From: RHLJ01 sp040222455
GTDB taxonomy: Bacteria > Bacteroidota > Rhodothermia > Balneolales > Balneolaceae
Reading direction: 5' to 3'
Length of the DNA: 64,000 nucleotides
NCBI GenBank assembly: GCA_040222455.1
Contig: JAVKDD010000011.1
Location: 372,001 to 436,000, forward strand
Position 1 is the stretch's first letter; each line of letters begins with the position of its first letter. Positions 44,206 to 53,190 of the stretch are shown in pieces. Below the pieces are notes generated by a model. The model saw only the letters and a list, made by a program, of their open reading frames with translations. It was not told the origin of the DNA and made no database searches. The position numbers and the translations under genes are program-made.

Positions 44206-44298
44206 TCAGGAAGAGGACGAAAAGCCTAGAGAAAACTAAATACCCAAAATTTTGTAAGGAATTCCACTCATTCAGGTCTAACCAAAAAAGACAAGACC

Positions 44299-44697
44299 AT
44301 GAAAGCACATACATCCAACAATTTCGGCTATAACAAAAAACTCAAGAAACTAGCATCAAAGAATAGGAAGAAAGCGACAAAAGCCGAGGCTTGTTTATGG
44401 AAATTTGCGTTATCTCGGAAACAGGTAGGATTCACTTTCAAAAGACAACGTCCAGTTCTAAAGTATATCGCAGATTTTATGTGTCAGGAGTTGAAACTTA
44501 TTATCGAAGTTGATGGGAGTTCTCATGATTCTATGGAAGTTCGACTCAATGATTTAATGCGACAAAAGGAATTGGAGAAATTCGGGTTTACTATACTTAG
44601 GTTTACGAATGAGCAAGTTTTAGAGAATATGGATGATGTGAGGAGAATTATTTTGCAAGTTGTTGATGAATTGGGAAGTCGTTCTTCCTCCCTCTGA
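44299..44697 (+). CDS. DUF559 endonuclease-like protein (Vsr-type fold)
   Basis: 132 residues. The core GFTFKRQRPVLKYIADFMCQ, ELKLIIEVDGSSHDS and RQKELEKFGFTILRFTNEQV is the DUF559 signature, related to very-short-patch-repair/PD-(D/E)XK nucleases; D and E of YIADF and IIEVDG are the likely metal-binding pair. The gene is enclosed by 64-base direct repeats, and its last codons (SSL plus the TGA stop) are encoded by the right repeat, so repeat and gene form one unit. No methyltransferase gene is near, so it is not obviously part of restriction or mismatch repair. Confidence 0.88.
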   Translation: MKAHTSNNFGYNKKLKKLASKNRKKATKAEACLWKFALSRKQVGFTFKRQRPVLKYIADFMCQELKLIIEVDGSSHDSMEVRLNDLMRQKELEKFGFTILRFTNEQVLENMDDVRRIILQVVDELGSRSSSL

Positions 44698-44750
44698 GTT
44701 CAAACTAGTTTGAACTCGGTCTCCCTCCGAGGGGAGGCAGTGGAGGTTTC
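44687..44750. repeat. Right 64-base direct repeat of the DUF559 unit
   Basis: Same as 44076-44139 except for a few bases. It includes the 22-base palindrome at 44696-44717 and a stem with a compensating G-T pair (GTCTCCC / GGGAGGC). The repeat supplies the stop codon of the DUF559 gene. Confidence 0.95.
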
Positions 44751-44824
44751 TAAATTTATATTATCTGTTACTATTTTCAAGTCTTATAAATTTATCGCCT
44801 TGGAGGTGGACAAGACGAATAACT

Positions 44825-45577
44825 CTACTTTTCATTAAACTCAGTTAGTTCAAAGCGGTACTTTATCAAAAGTTGAAGCCGAGGATCGTCTTCCGTACTT
44901 CCTTTTTTTGATACATAAGCACTTTCAAAAATAATAAAACCTAGATCATTTGAAATTGAATAGTGTTGGTCGAATGGATTGATTGCATATACTCTAGCCC
45001 CAACGGATTGCTGGTAATAATTCCAGATATAGTCTTGGGAAATAACGCTAAAATCTTCATTTAGACTTTCACCTGTATAAGTTACCGAAGCAATCGCAAA
45101 ATCGTTTTTGATTAATCGATCAGGAACTTCGTTATCTGGATTATGAAAAAACGGGAATTTTTTTGATTCATCGTTAGACTTAAGTTTACTTTTAAAAAGA
45201 ATGTTTCCAATAGTAAAGACTTCCCCTGATGGTTTTTCAAGTTCAGAACTTTTAAAAGATCGACTAAAATAAATCCCATCCTCTTGATTACTATAATATC
45301 CAGCTTTATGGGTATCAAACTTTTGAACTCCACTTTCGACATAGAACCAAAGAATTCCATCGACTACGGTATCACTCAAAACGGTGAATACAACACCTGT
45401 ATCTTGAGTTGTAGTAGTTGGATCATTTTGATAATTAGTTATTTCAACATTATAAGTCCATGAATTTCCTATTTTAAGAGGAAGACTTATTTTTTCAGTT
45501 TCGTCGGAAGAAGTACTATTAGAACATGATAAACTGAAAACTCCAAAAACAAAGAGAACAATTAGTGAATTTTTCAT
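44825..45577 (-). CDS. Hypothetical lipoprotein
   Basis: 250 residues with a lipoprotein signal (lipobox VFSLSC; Cys at about 18) and a Ser/Thr-rich linker after it. The body is beta-rich (LPLKIGNSWTYNVEITNYQN, YYSNQEDGIYFSRSF, YQQSVGARVYAINPFDQHYS). This style is common in Bacteroidota outer-membrane lipoproteins that monitor or bind something outside, but I recognise no family. It lies just downstream of the DUF559 unit on the opposite strand. A gene of moderate confidence. Confidence 0.75.
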   Translation of the reverse strand: MKNSLIVLFVFGVFSLSCSNSTSSDETEKISLPLKIGNSWTYNVEITNYQNDPTTTTQDTGVVFTVLSDTVVDGILWFYVESGVQKFDTHKAGYYSNQEDGIYFSRSFKSSELEKPSGEVFTIGNILFKSKLKSNDESKKFPFFHNPDNEVPDRLIKNDFAIASVTYTGESLNEDFSVISQDYIWNYYQQSVGARVYAINPFDQHYSISNDLGFIIFESAYVSKKGSTEDDPRLQLLIKYRFELTEFNEK

Positions 45578-45717
45578 AGCTATACTTTTAGGGTGGTTAA
45601 GTTTTAAAAAGTAGTAGCAGTATTTTAAAAGAAGTGCATTTTTGTTAATTGTTAAATTGAATTTGAATTTTTTTTAAGGAATATGCAACCTCGATACAAA
45701 AATTTAATATTGGGGAA

Positions 45718-46290
45718 TTATTCTTCATCTCCCTCAATCAACTCATCAGTAAAATGAGCTCGGCGTTTTCCTCTTCCAAATTTCTCAGCGTTATAAGCTG
45801 CTGTTCCTCCTTTTGGAATAGATTGACTTTTCCATTCAGAGCCTTTTATCATTCGTCCAATATATACAATCTGACCGATGTGATAGGAATAATGAGCAAG
45901 CTGTCGATTTATCGCTTCCGTAACTGTGTGCCCCATATTCCTGATGTAAATTATGGTATCAAAATTTTCTTCATTAACTGAATCCAAGCCTTCAAATAAA
46001 CATGTCCAGCCATCATTCCATTTCTTAACAAGCTCATCTTTGGTTTTGATGGAGTCTTCAAATTCACCTTCGCGGTTTCGCCATTCTTTTTCGCCATCAC
46101 TGGTTAAGAAATCGGTCCACCGTGAAAGCATATTGCCGGAAAGATGATTTACTGTAATTGCAATGGAATTACTTTCAGGGCTATACTGCCAAAAAAGATC
46201 GGCATCTTCTAGTTGATCGAAGGTTTTTTCTCCGAGCATTTTATAATACTCAAATTGTTTTCGGACACTTTCCAGATAATTTACTTTCAT
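45718..46290 (-). CDS. DinB-like (DUF1572) metal-binding protein
   Basis: 190 residues, four-helix DinB-type fold. The metal site is NHLSGNMLSRW (His near 48) and QLAHYSYHIGQIVYIGRM (two His), with the start ESVRKQFEYYKMLGEKTFDQ. DUF1572 proteins belong to the DinB/YfiT hydrolase-transferase superfamily; many use a thiol cofactor such as bacillithiol. Substrate unknown. It is transcribed leftward and is divergent from pepF, with 116 bases between. Confidence 0.85.
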   Translation of the reverse strand: MKVNYLESVRKQFEYYKMLGEKTFDQLEDADLFWQYSPESNSIAITVNHLSGNMLSRWTDFLTSDGEKEWRNREGEFEDSIKTKDELVKKWNDGWTCLFEGLDSVNEENFDTIIYIRNMGHTVTEAINRQLAHYSYHIGQIVYIGRMIKGSEWKSQSIPKGGTAAYNAEKFGRGKRRAHFTDELIEGDEE

Positions 46291-46406
46291 GCCTTAATTA
46301 ATAAATGATCGTACGTAAAAACAAGTATCAAAGCTAAAGTCTTTCTTTAAATAGCCTCTCAGTTCCTGTATATTCCAATCCAAATTTAATGCTTTAGAAA
46401 TAGAAA

Positions 46407-48203
46407 ATGAGCGACTCCAAAAAGTTAACGGGAGCTGAGGAAATCAATTGGGACCTTAGCGATTTATATTCATCAAGTAACGATCCACAACTAGCCAAAG
46501 ACAAAGAATCACTTCTAAAAGAAGCGGATGACTTTTCAGAAAAATTTAAGGGTAAAATTGCCGAGCTAACAGTAACTGAATTCAAAGAAATGCTTCAGGA
46601 ATATGAGGCGCTTCAAGATAAAGGTGGAAAGATTGGTTCGTTTGCATATTTACAATGGAGCACTAATACTGGTAATTCAGAGTATGGAAAACTGGTTCAG
46701 GAATCGAATGAGTTAGGTTCAGAATTAAGCCAAAAATTGGTTTTTTTAGATGTAGAATGGCTAAAAATACCTGAGGAAGAAGCTCAAAAAATGATAGAAG
46801 CTCCGGAATTGGACTTTTACAAGCACTATTTAGAATCCTCTCGAAGATATAAAGAACATGTGCTTAAAGAAGAACAAGAGCAAATTCTTTCAGCAAAATC
46901 AGTTACAGGTCGAAGCGCTTGGGTTCGTTTTTTTGATGAGACCTTAGGTCAAGCTAAATTCGAATTAGATGGACAGGAGTACTCTGAACAGGAAGTGCTT
47001 AGTAAACTCCATGACTCTGATCGTGATCTTAGAATTCGAGCTCATGCATCACTTACAAAGAAATTCAAAGAGCTTGGACATCCACTTACCTTTGTATTTA
47101 ATACATTGTTAGCAGATAAATCTACGAATGATAAGCTTAGAAAATATCCGAGTTGGATTACCTCCAGAAATTTATCCAACGAAACTGATGATGAGACGGT
47201 GGAAGCTCTAGTAAATGCAGTAACATCAAATTATAAATTAGTTCAACGCTATTATAAGCTTAAAGCTGAGTTACTTGGTTTGGATGAGATGATGGATTAT
47301 GATCGCTATGCGCCAATCATAAAAAACGAAACTACGATCTCATGGAAGGAAGCGGAAGAAATGGTGATGGATTCTTACACTAACTTCCATCCACAAATGG
47401 GAGAAATTACCAGCTATTTCTTTGATAAAAAATGGATTGATGCTGCCATTAAACCAGGAAAAAGAGGCGGTGCATATTCAGCAAGTACAGTTCCATCTGT
47501 TCATCCGTATGTGTTTATGAATTTTGATGGTAAAATCAGAGATGTACAAACATTAGCTCATGAATTAGGTCATGGTGTACACCAATATTTATCGAGGCAG
47601 CAAGGTCCTCTTCAGGCAGGAACACCATTAACGACTGCTGAAACTGCATCTGTATTTGGCGAAATGTTAGTATTCCAAAAGTTGCTAAAAGAGCTGGATG
47701 ATCCAAAAGAGAAATTAGCTCTTATAGTTGGAAAGATTGACGACACCATAGCAACGGTATTTCGCCAGATTTCAATGAATCGTTTCGAACATGCAATGCA
47801 TACTGCCCGTAGGGAAGAAGGAGAATTAACTAAAGAACGTTTTTCAGAGCTTTGGATGGAACAACAAAAAGCATTGTATGGTGATTCAGTAACCCTTACA
47901 GATGAGTATGGTATTTGGTGGAGCTATATTCCCCATTTCCTCCATACTCCAGGTTATGTTTATGCATACGCTTTTGGAGAATTATTAGTACTGGCTTTAT
48001 ATGAAGAGTTTACTCAGCGACCGGATGGTTTTGCAGATCGATATTTAGAATTATTAAGCGCAGGAGGCTCTGAATGGCCACACGATTTAGTCGCTAAAAT
48101 GGGACTTGATATTCGTGATCCCGAATTTTGGAATAAAGGGTTAGCCTCATTTGAAAGAATGATAGAAGAAGCAGAGAATCTTAAATCACAAATTTCAAAT
48201 TGA
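46407..48203 (+). CDS. pepF: Oligoendopeptidase F (M3 family)
   Basis: Zinc metallopeptidase that cuts oligopeptides of about 7-17 residues in the cytoplasm. 598 residues. The zinc motif is HELGH (H385, H389) in ALAHELGHG-type context (TLAHELGHGVHQYL), with the third ligand Glu in TTAETASVFGEM. The N-terminal part AEEINWDLSDLYSSSNDPQL is characteristic of PepF, and the C-terminal SYIPHFLHTPGYVYAYAFGE completes the family. Single gene. Confidence 0.96.
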   Translation: MSDSKKLTGAEEINWDLSDLYSSSNDPQLAKDKESLLKEADDFSEKFKGKIAELTVTEFKEMLQEYEALQDKGGKIGSFAYLQWSTNTGNSEYGKLVQESNELGSELSQKLVFLDVEWLKIPEEEAQKMIEAPELDFYKHYLESSRRYKEHVLKEEQEQILSAKSVTGRSAWVRFFDETLGQAKFELDGQEYSEQEVLSKLHDSDRDLRIRAHASLTKKFKELGHPLTFVFNTLLADKSTNDKLRKYPSWITSRNLSNETDDETVEALVNAVTSNYKLVQRYYKLKAELLGLDEMMDYDRYAPIIKNETTISWKEAEEMVMDSYTNFHPQMGEITSYFFDKKWIDAAIKPGKRGGAYSASTVPSVHPYVFMNFDGKIRDVQTLAHELGHGVHQYLSRQQGPLQAGTPLTTAETASVFGEMLVFQKLLKELDDPKEKLALIVGKIDDTIATVFRQISMNRFEHAMHTARREEGELTKERFSELWMEQQKALYGDSVTLTDEYGIWWSYIPHFLHTPGYVYAYAFGELLVLALYEEFTQRPDGFADRYLELLSAGGSEWPHDLVAKMGLDIRDPEFWNKGLASFERMIEEAENLKSQISN

Positions 48204-48287
48204 TACGGTAGTTTAGTACGTTTCTGCCTTGTATATTGAATTTTATTTGGGAATTGGAATTTGAACATTGAAAATTACATCTAAAAG

Positions 48288-49751
48288 ATGTCACTTGATC
48301 GCCAAGAAAAAGCTTTACGGGAATTTAAACAGATCATGGCAGATCTGGTTCATTTACTGCGTACCTCTGCCCGGGTTGAGTTAGCTTATATGTGTTGGGT
48401 AAACCACCAACGTCAGCAGTTTGTATGGGAAAGCAACAGTACAAATCTTCCGAATGTTATGTTTCAGGATCGGGTAGCCTTTGAGCAGCATTTTTTGAAA
48501 GATTACAAAGATATCACTGAAATCACCCAACTTAAGATTGGGGAAGATATAGCTAAAGGAAAACTGGCTCATTATTTCGATTTTGTAAATGCTAAGAATA
48601 TGATACTCATACCTTTTATCAATAAAGGAGAAACGGTTGCCATAACTGTATTAGAAACTGAAAAAGAAGTAAATCTTAGAGAAATAAACGGTCAGATTCA
48701 TGCTTACAATAATGCACTTGTAAATGTTTTAGACACTTATTTAGAAATTGTTGACCTGCATGAGCAACAGAAAGAATGGGAAGAGTACGAAGAATCATTA
48801 AATGCATTGGATTATCGTTTACACCGAGTGGATTTGATTTCTAAAATGTTAGAAGAAATGCAGTTGTTTTTGCCAAATGGTGGGGTTTGTTTAGTCTGTC
48901 CAGGGATGGAAACTTGGAATATGGTAATGTGCTCCAAGTTTGCAAAAAACTCCCCTTTAATAGGGCTGGAAATGGATGATAAAAGTGTAGCTTACGAAGC
49001 TGTTGAAAAAGGGACTCCTATTTTTAGTATGCACTTTAATAATAACCCGAGATTAATTTCCAGTAAAGAACGAAGAACTGAAGGCGCCAGTTATGCCATT
49101 CCGATAATGTTGCACTACCGTAGACAGGCAGTAGTTGTAACTTACGACACAGATCCATTAACCTTTAAAGAATCAACTAAGCACAAACTTTCTAACTTGG
49201 CTCGAATTGCATCTCTTTCAATTCAGTCGGTAGTAAAAAAAGCTGGGATGGCCGAAGAACTTTTTACTCAGAATTTTGGCGCTTATATGACAGAACTTTG
49301 GGAAACAACGTTAGAAAATGAACTTCAAAAAGTTAAATCTGGGAAAGGAAATCATACTTGGTTTGGTCTGATTTCACCTAATGATTTATCAACTTTAAGA
49401 ACTAGGTTCAGACTCGAAGAACTGCAAAGAATTCAAAAGGATTTTGTAACCTATTTAAATCCTTCGAAACATGGTATTCCTGGTTTTATTGGCTATAACT
49501 CAGATTATGTGTATGGATTTTTAATCCAAAGTGATTCCGAATCAGCAGTAAGCGATTGGATGGAAAGTGTAAAAGCTAAACTGGTACATGGTTTAAAACT
49601 TTCTGCAGGAGAAACACTGGATGTTTCTTTTAAAGCTGGTTTTACAAAGCTTTCAAGTCAAGATTCAAACTCTTATCAAGTGCTTACTAAAGCCAAACAA
49701 GCCTTAAGCGAAGTGGTACGCAACGAAGATCTCGAATTATTTGAAGCCTAA
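48288..49751 (+). CDS. GAF-like signalling protein with degenerate GGDEF-type C terminus
   Basis: 487 residues. Two GAF-like ligand-binding stretches: about 15-155 (ELAYMCWVNHQRQQFVWESN; NMILIPFINKGETVAITVLE) and about 185-320 (GGVCLVCPGMETWNMVMCSK; ASYAIPIMLHYRRQAVVVTY). The C-terminal ~130 residues resemble a diguanylate-cyclase fold in shape (GFTKLSSQDSNSYQVLTKAK; QALSEVVRNE) but have no GGDEF motif, so no cyclase activity is expected. Its TAATG stop/start overlap with phosphopentomutase couples the two. No family name is certain. Confidence 0.65.
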   Translation: MSLDRQEKALREFKQIMADLVHLLRTSARVELAYMCWVNHQRQQFVWESNSTNLPNVMFQDRVAFEQHFLKDYKDITEITQLKIGEDIAKGKLAHYFDFVNAKNMILIPFINKGETVAITVLETEKEVNLREINGQIHAYNNALVNVLDTYLEIVDLHEQQKEWEEYEESLNALDYRLHRVDLISKMLEEMQLFLPNGGVCLVCPGMETWNMVMCSKFAKNSPLIGLEMDDKSVAYEAVEKGTPIFSMHFNNNPRLISSKERRTEGASYAIPIMLHYRRQAVVVTYDTDPLTFKESTKHKLSNLARIASLSIQSVVKKAGMAEELFTQNFGAYMTELWETTLENELQKVKSGKGNHTWFGLISPNDLSTLRTRFRLEELQRIQKDFVTYLNPSKHGIPGFIGYNSDYVYGFLIQSDSESAVSDWMESVKAKLVHGLKLSAGETLDVSFKAGFTKLSSQDSNSYQVLTKAKQALSEVVRNEDLELFEA

Positions 49752-50908
49752 TGGGAAATTGCTACCTCATAATTATTGATGGACTTGGCGTAGGAGCTCA
49801 AGAAGACGCCAACCAATATGGTGATGAGGGTATGAACACCTTAGGACATATTTCAGAGCAAACACAGATTCAATTTCCAAATTTAGCAAAAATGGGGATC
49901 GGAAATATAATTCCTCTAGCTTCCGTACCAAGTGAAGATAATCCTATTGCAGCTCACGGAAAGATGAGAGAAGTTTCAGGTGGCAAAGATTCTACAACCG
50001 GTCATTGGGAAATAGCAGGAATTCAACTCCAGAAACCTTTTCCAACTTACCCAAACGGTTTTCCTGATGAAGTGATATCGAAATTCTGCAACGGAATTGG
50101 AGTTGAGGGAGTTTTATGTAACCTTCCATATTCAGGAACAGATGTTATCAGAGATTATGGGGAAGAACATCTAAAAACAGGTAAGCCAATTGTTTACACT
50201 TCTGCTGATAGTGTCTTTCAAGTAGCAACTCATGATGAGGTTACTTCGGTCGAAAAACTATACAAATGGTGTGAATTTGCACGAAAAGAAATATGTGTGG
50301 GTGAACATGAAGTAGGGAGAGTAATTGCACGACCTTTTACTAGTATCCATCCATTTGATCGACTTTCAGATCAACGGCATGATTTTTCGGCTATACCACC
50401 AAAAGAAAATGTAGTTCAGTTACTTTTTGATTCGGGAATCAGAACCTATTCCATTGGTAAAATTATTGATCTTTTTGCTGGAATTGGATTCTCGAATTAC
50501 GAAAAGACAAAGAACAATGCTGAAGGGATAAACACGCTTCTAAGGGTAATGGATGAAGTTCATGAGACCTTTGTTTTTATAAACTTAATTGACACCGATC
50601 AGTTATTTGGACATCGTTGCGACCCACAAGGATATGCAGGTAGTTTGGAAGAATTTGATAAAGCACTACCTCAGATATTATCAAAAGTAAAAGAAGATGA
50701 TCTTCTTATCATTACAGGTGATCATGGTAACGATCCTTGTTCAACTTCTACCGACCACTCCAGAGAGTTTGTGCCCCTAATGGTTTATCCTTTGCATAAA
50801 GCAACTCAAGGAAACTTAGGGATAAGAGAAACTTTTGCAGATGTAGCAGTTTCGATTGCTAAGTTTTTTGAGAAAGAGTGTACTTTTAACGGAAACACTT
50901 TTCTATAA
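49751..50908 (+). CDS. deoB: Phosphopentomutase
   Basis: Interconverts (deoxy)ribose 1- and 5-phosphates, joining nucleoside catabolism to the pentose phosphate pathway. 385 residues, alkaline-phosphatase superfamily with two metal ions: Asp in IIIDGLGVGAQEDANQYGDE; Thr nucleophile and partners in GKDSTTGHWEIAG; FINLIDTDQLFGHRCDPQGY; LLIITGDHGNDPCSTSTDHS with the metal-binding Asp/His. The start ATG overlaps the preceding stop (TAATG). Pairs functionally with cytidine deaminase. Confidence 0.95.
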   Translation: MGNCYLIIIDGLGVGAQEDANQYGDEGMNTLGHISEQTQIQFPNLAKMGIGNIIPLASVPSEDNPIAAHGKMREVSGGKDSTTGHWEIAGIQLQKPFPTYPNGFPDEVISKFCNGIGVEGVLCNLPYSGTDVIRDYGEEHLKTGKPIVYTSADSVFQVATHDEVTSVEKLYKWCEFARKEICVGEHEVGRVIARPFTSIHPFDRLSDQRHDFSAIPPKENVVQLLFDSGIRTYSIGKIIDLFAGIGFSNYEKTKNNAEGINTLLRVMDEVHETFVFINLIDTDQLFGHRCDPQGYAGSLEEFDKALPQILSKVKEDDLLIITGDHGNDPCSTSTDHSREFVPLMVYPLHKATQGNLGIRETFADVAVSIAKFFEKECTFNGNTFL

Positions 50909-51094
50909 AGTTTTAATAATTCATTTAAGGAAATCTAAAATATTGAATTAAGAAGTTCGTATATTCCTTGCTTGTTGATTCATTTTGAGTGTAGATGTTA
51001 AAGAAGCTTCGAATATAGGTTGCAACCGTTCAGCTTACCAAAAAAAAACTACACTCCAGAATACTGCACATAATTTTCACCAAATAATTTAATT

Positions 51095-51949
51095 GTGGCA
51101 AAAAGTTCAGGAATATCGACTCGTGAGTCGGAATCGTTAGATCGCTATCTACACGAGATTGGGAAAGAGAAATTAATTACTCCAGACGACGAAGTACGTC
51201 TGGCTAAAGAGATACAGAAAGGAAGTCAGCGTGCGCTTGAAGATTTAACTAAGGCAAACCTTCGTTTTGTGGTATCGGTTGCAAAACAATATCAGAATCA
51301 AGGTCTTTCACTTGGTGATTTGATTAACGAAGGAAACCTTGGCCTTATTAAAGCGGCTAAACGCTTTGATGAAACTCGTGGTTTTAAGTTTATTTCTTAT
51401 GCCGTTTGGTGGATTCGTCAGTCTATTCTTCAAGCTCTTGCTGAGCAAAGTCGTATTGTTCGACTTCCATTGAACAGGGTTGGTGCTCTTAATAAAATTG
51501 GAAAAGAGCTTTCTAAACTAGAGCAGGAATACGAGCGACTTCCATCGGCACACGAGCTTGCAGAAAGCTTGGAAATGACTGTTGGCGAAGTAGCAGATAC
51601 TTTAAAGATTTCTGGACGCCACCTTTCAATGGATGCTCCATTTGCACAAGGTGAAGATAATAGACTTCTTGATGTTTTAGAAAACGAAGAGATTCCAAAC
51701 CCTGATTTTGAATTGATGGGTGAATCTTTAAAAGTTGAGATCGAACGGGCTCTCTCGAAACTTACAAAACGAGAAGCGGAAGTAATTCGCCTTTATTTTG
51801 GAATTGGACGTGAACATTCACTTACTTTGGAAGAAATTGGTGAGCGTTTTGATCTAACACGTGAACGTGTTCGTCAGATTAAAGAAAAAGCATTGCGTAA
51901 ACTTCGTCATCATAACCGAAGTGCTGCCTTAAGAGTTTATCTAGGATAA
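51095..51949 (+). CDS. rpoD: RNA polymerase primary sigma factor RpoD/SigA (short Bacteroidota type)
   Basis: 284 residues, the length normal for the housekeeping sigma of Bacteroidota-like bacteria, which lacks region 1.1. Region 1.2 is LDRYLHEIGKEKLITPDDEV; region 2 is LTKANLRFVVSVAKQYQNQG, DLINEGNLGLIKAAKRFDET and ISYAVWWIRQSILQALAEQS; region 4.2 is LTLEEIGERFDLTRERVRQI and KEKALRKLRH. It starts with GTG at 51095; no ATG is closer. This sigma recognises TTTG/TAnnTTTG promoters, which fits the absence of E. coli-type -10 boxes here. Confidence 0.95.
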   Translation: MAKSSGISTRESESLDRYLHEIGKEKLITPDDEVRLAKEIQKGSQRALEDLTKANLRFVVSVAKQYQNQGLSLGDLINEGNLGLIKAAKRFDETRGFKFISYAVWWIRQSILQALAEQSRIVRLPLNRVGALNKIGKELSKLEQEYERLPSAHELAESLEMTVGEVADTLKISGRHLSMDAPFAQGEDNRLLDVLENEEIPNPDFELMGESLKVEIERALSKLTKREAEVIRLYFGIGREHSLTLEEIGERFDLTRERVRQIKEKALRKLRHHNRSAALRVYLG

Positions 51950-51972
51950 GAAAGGTGCTCTGGAATTATTTG

Positions 51973-52006
51973 AAGCCCCATTCTTAATTGATTGGGGCTT
52001 TTTTTA
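51973..52006. terminator. Terminator after rpoD
   Basis: The arms AAGCCCCA (51973-51980) and TGGGGCTT (51993-52000) are followed by seven Ts. The convergent oxidoreductase gene ends within it. Confidence 0.9.
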
Positions 52007-53110
52007 TAACTGAATTTTTATGCCACCTTTTTTTGAGGATTCTTGGATGGCTTCTATAATAGCAATATCTCTTAATCCTTCTTCACCCGGAACAATTGGT
52101 TTGCTATTCTCTTTGATGGCGAGTGCATCATTATCCATTTGTCGCGCTTGTTGATTATCGGGATCAGCGGGTAGAAGAGTTCCATCACTTACTTCACCTC
52201 GAACTCCTCGATATGATTGGAATGGTTGTAATTTATACCATCCATTTTCACAAGTCACTTCTAAATTCCCCATACTTTTTCCAAAACTTGTAGCTCCATT
52301 TGCAATTGCCCCACTAGGAAACCATAGTTTAAATTCGGTGGTTTCATCCACTTCATCATACATTTCTTTTCTTTGTGAACTTTGTATCCCACTTACAGCG
52401 ATAGGTTCTTCTTGTGTTGAATATCGGGCAGCATTTAATGGATATACACCCATATCATACATTGCTCCTCCACCAAGTTCTGCGCTAGCTCTCCAATTTC
52501 CTTTTTGGTGACCTCCATTATAGCCAGCTCCAGTATTTACTTCTTTAACGGCACCAAATTTTTTCGATTTTGTGTAGCCGATAATTGTTTTTGTATTCGG
52601 TTCGTGCTGCATTCTGTAACCAATGGTTAATTGAACTTTATTTTGTGTAACAGCATTAATAATTGCCTGACATTCTGCAACCGTTTTTGCCATTGGTTTT
52701 TCACACCAAACATGTTTTCCAGCTTCTGCTCCAATAATCGAATATTTTGTATGTAAGCCTGTTGGTAGAACGATATAAACGATGTCAATATCATCGTTAT
52801 TAGCGATTTCGTGCATCGTTTGGTAATTGTAAACATTGGAATCCGGAATATTATATCGATCTTGCCAAACTGGGATTTTTAAAGGTGTCCCGGTTACAAT
52901 TCCTTTCAATTCACAATGTTCGGTTAATTGAAGTGCTGGAGCTAATTGTCCGTTACTATAACTCCCGAGACCAACCAAAGCTACTCCAAGTTTTTCTTTC
53001 TTTTTTGGGAGTAAAATATTCGGAAATCCAGACGAAGCAATAAAAGGGGTACTCGCTAAAATTATTCCAGTTTTCGATAAAAAATTTTTTCGAGATAAGC
53101 CTCTCTTCAT
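52004..53110 (-). CDS. Exported Gfo/Idh/MocA-family oxidoreductase
   Basis: 368 residues. An N-terminal segment SRKNFLSKTGIILASTPFIA looks like a twin-arginine signal (SRKxFL with Lys in place of the second Arg). The Rossmann domain is KLGVALVGLGSYSNGQLAPA (NAD(P)), then IDIVYIVLPTGLHTKYSIIG and KHVWCEKPMAKTVAECQAII with the family lysine in EKP, as in glucose-fructose oxidoreductases. The C-terminal domain contains GGGAMYDMGVYPLNAARYS. The substrate is probably a sugar. It acts in the periplasm if the signal is used. Confidence 0.9.
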   Translation of the reverse strand: MKRGLSRKNFLSKTGIILASTPFIASSGFPNILLPKKKEKLGVALVGLGSYSNGQLAPALQLTEHCELKGIVTGTPLKIPVWQDRYNIPDSNVYNYQTMHEIANNDDIDIVYIVLPTGLHTKYSIIGAEAGKHVWCEKPMAKTVAECQAIINAVTQNKVQLTIGYRMQHEPNTKTIIGYTKSKKFGAVKEVNTGAGYNGGHQKGNWRASAELGGGAMYDMGVYPLNAARYSTQEEPIAVSGIQSSQRKEMYDEVDETTEFKLWFPSGAIANGATSFGKSMGNLEVTCENGWYKLQPFQSYRGVRGEVSDGTLLPADPDNQQARQMDNDALAIKENSKPIVPGEEGLRDIAIIEAIQESSKKGGIKIQL

Positions 53111-53190
53111 AAGTCTAAATGATGAATTGGATTTGGATACACTTATATATTAAGTACGGAATAAACCATAAATTGAAAAAATTTGAAATA

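Larger units (their letters stand above)
43812..44298. other. Gene-free stretch with palindromes before the DUF559 gene
   Basis: Holds a REP-like hairpin (43944-43962: TCCTGAA-CCTGT-TTCAGGA), the left 64-base repeat of the DUF559 unit (44076-44139) and two perfect or near-perfect palindromes (44163-44182 and 44186-44205). No gene is supported on either strand. Confidence 0.6.

Noticed and set aside
44033..44314. Minus-strand reading frame of 93 codons overlapping the palindromes
   Set aside because: It runs through the 64-base repeat and both palindromes and overlaps the start of the DUF559 gene; no family and no start signal.
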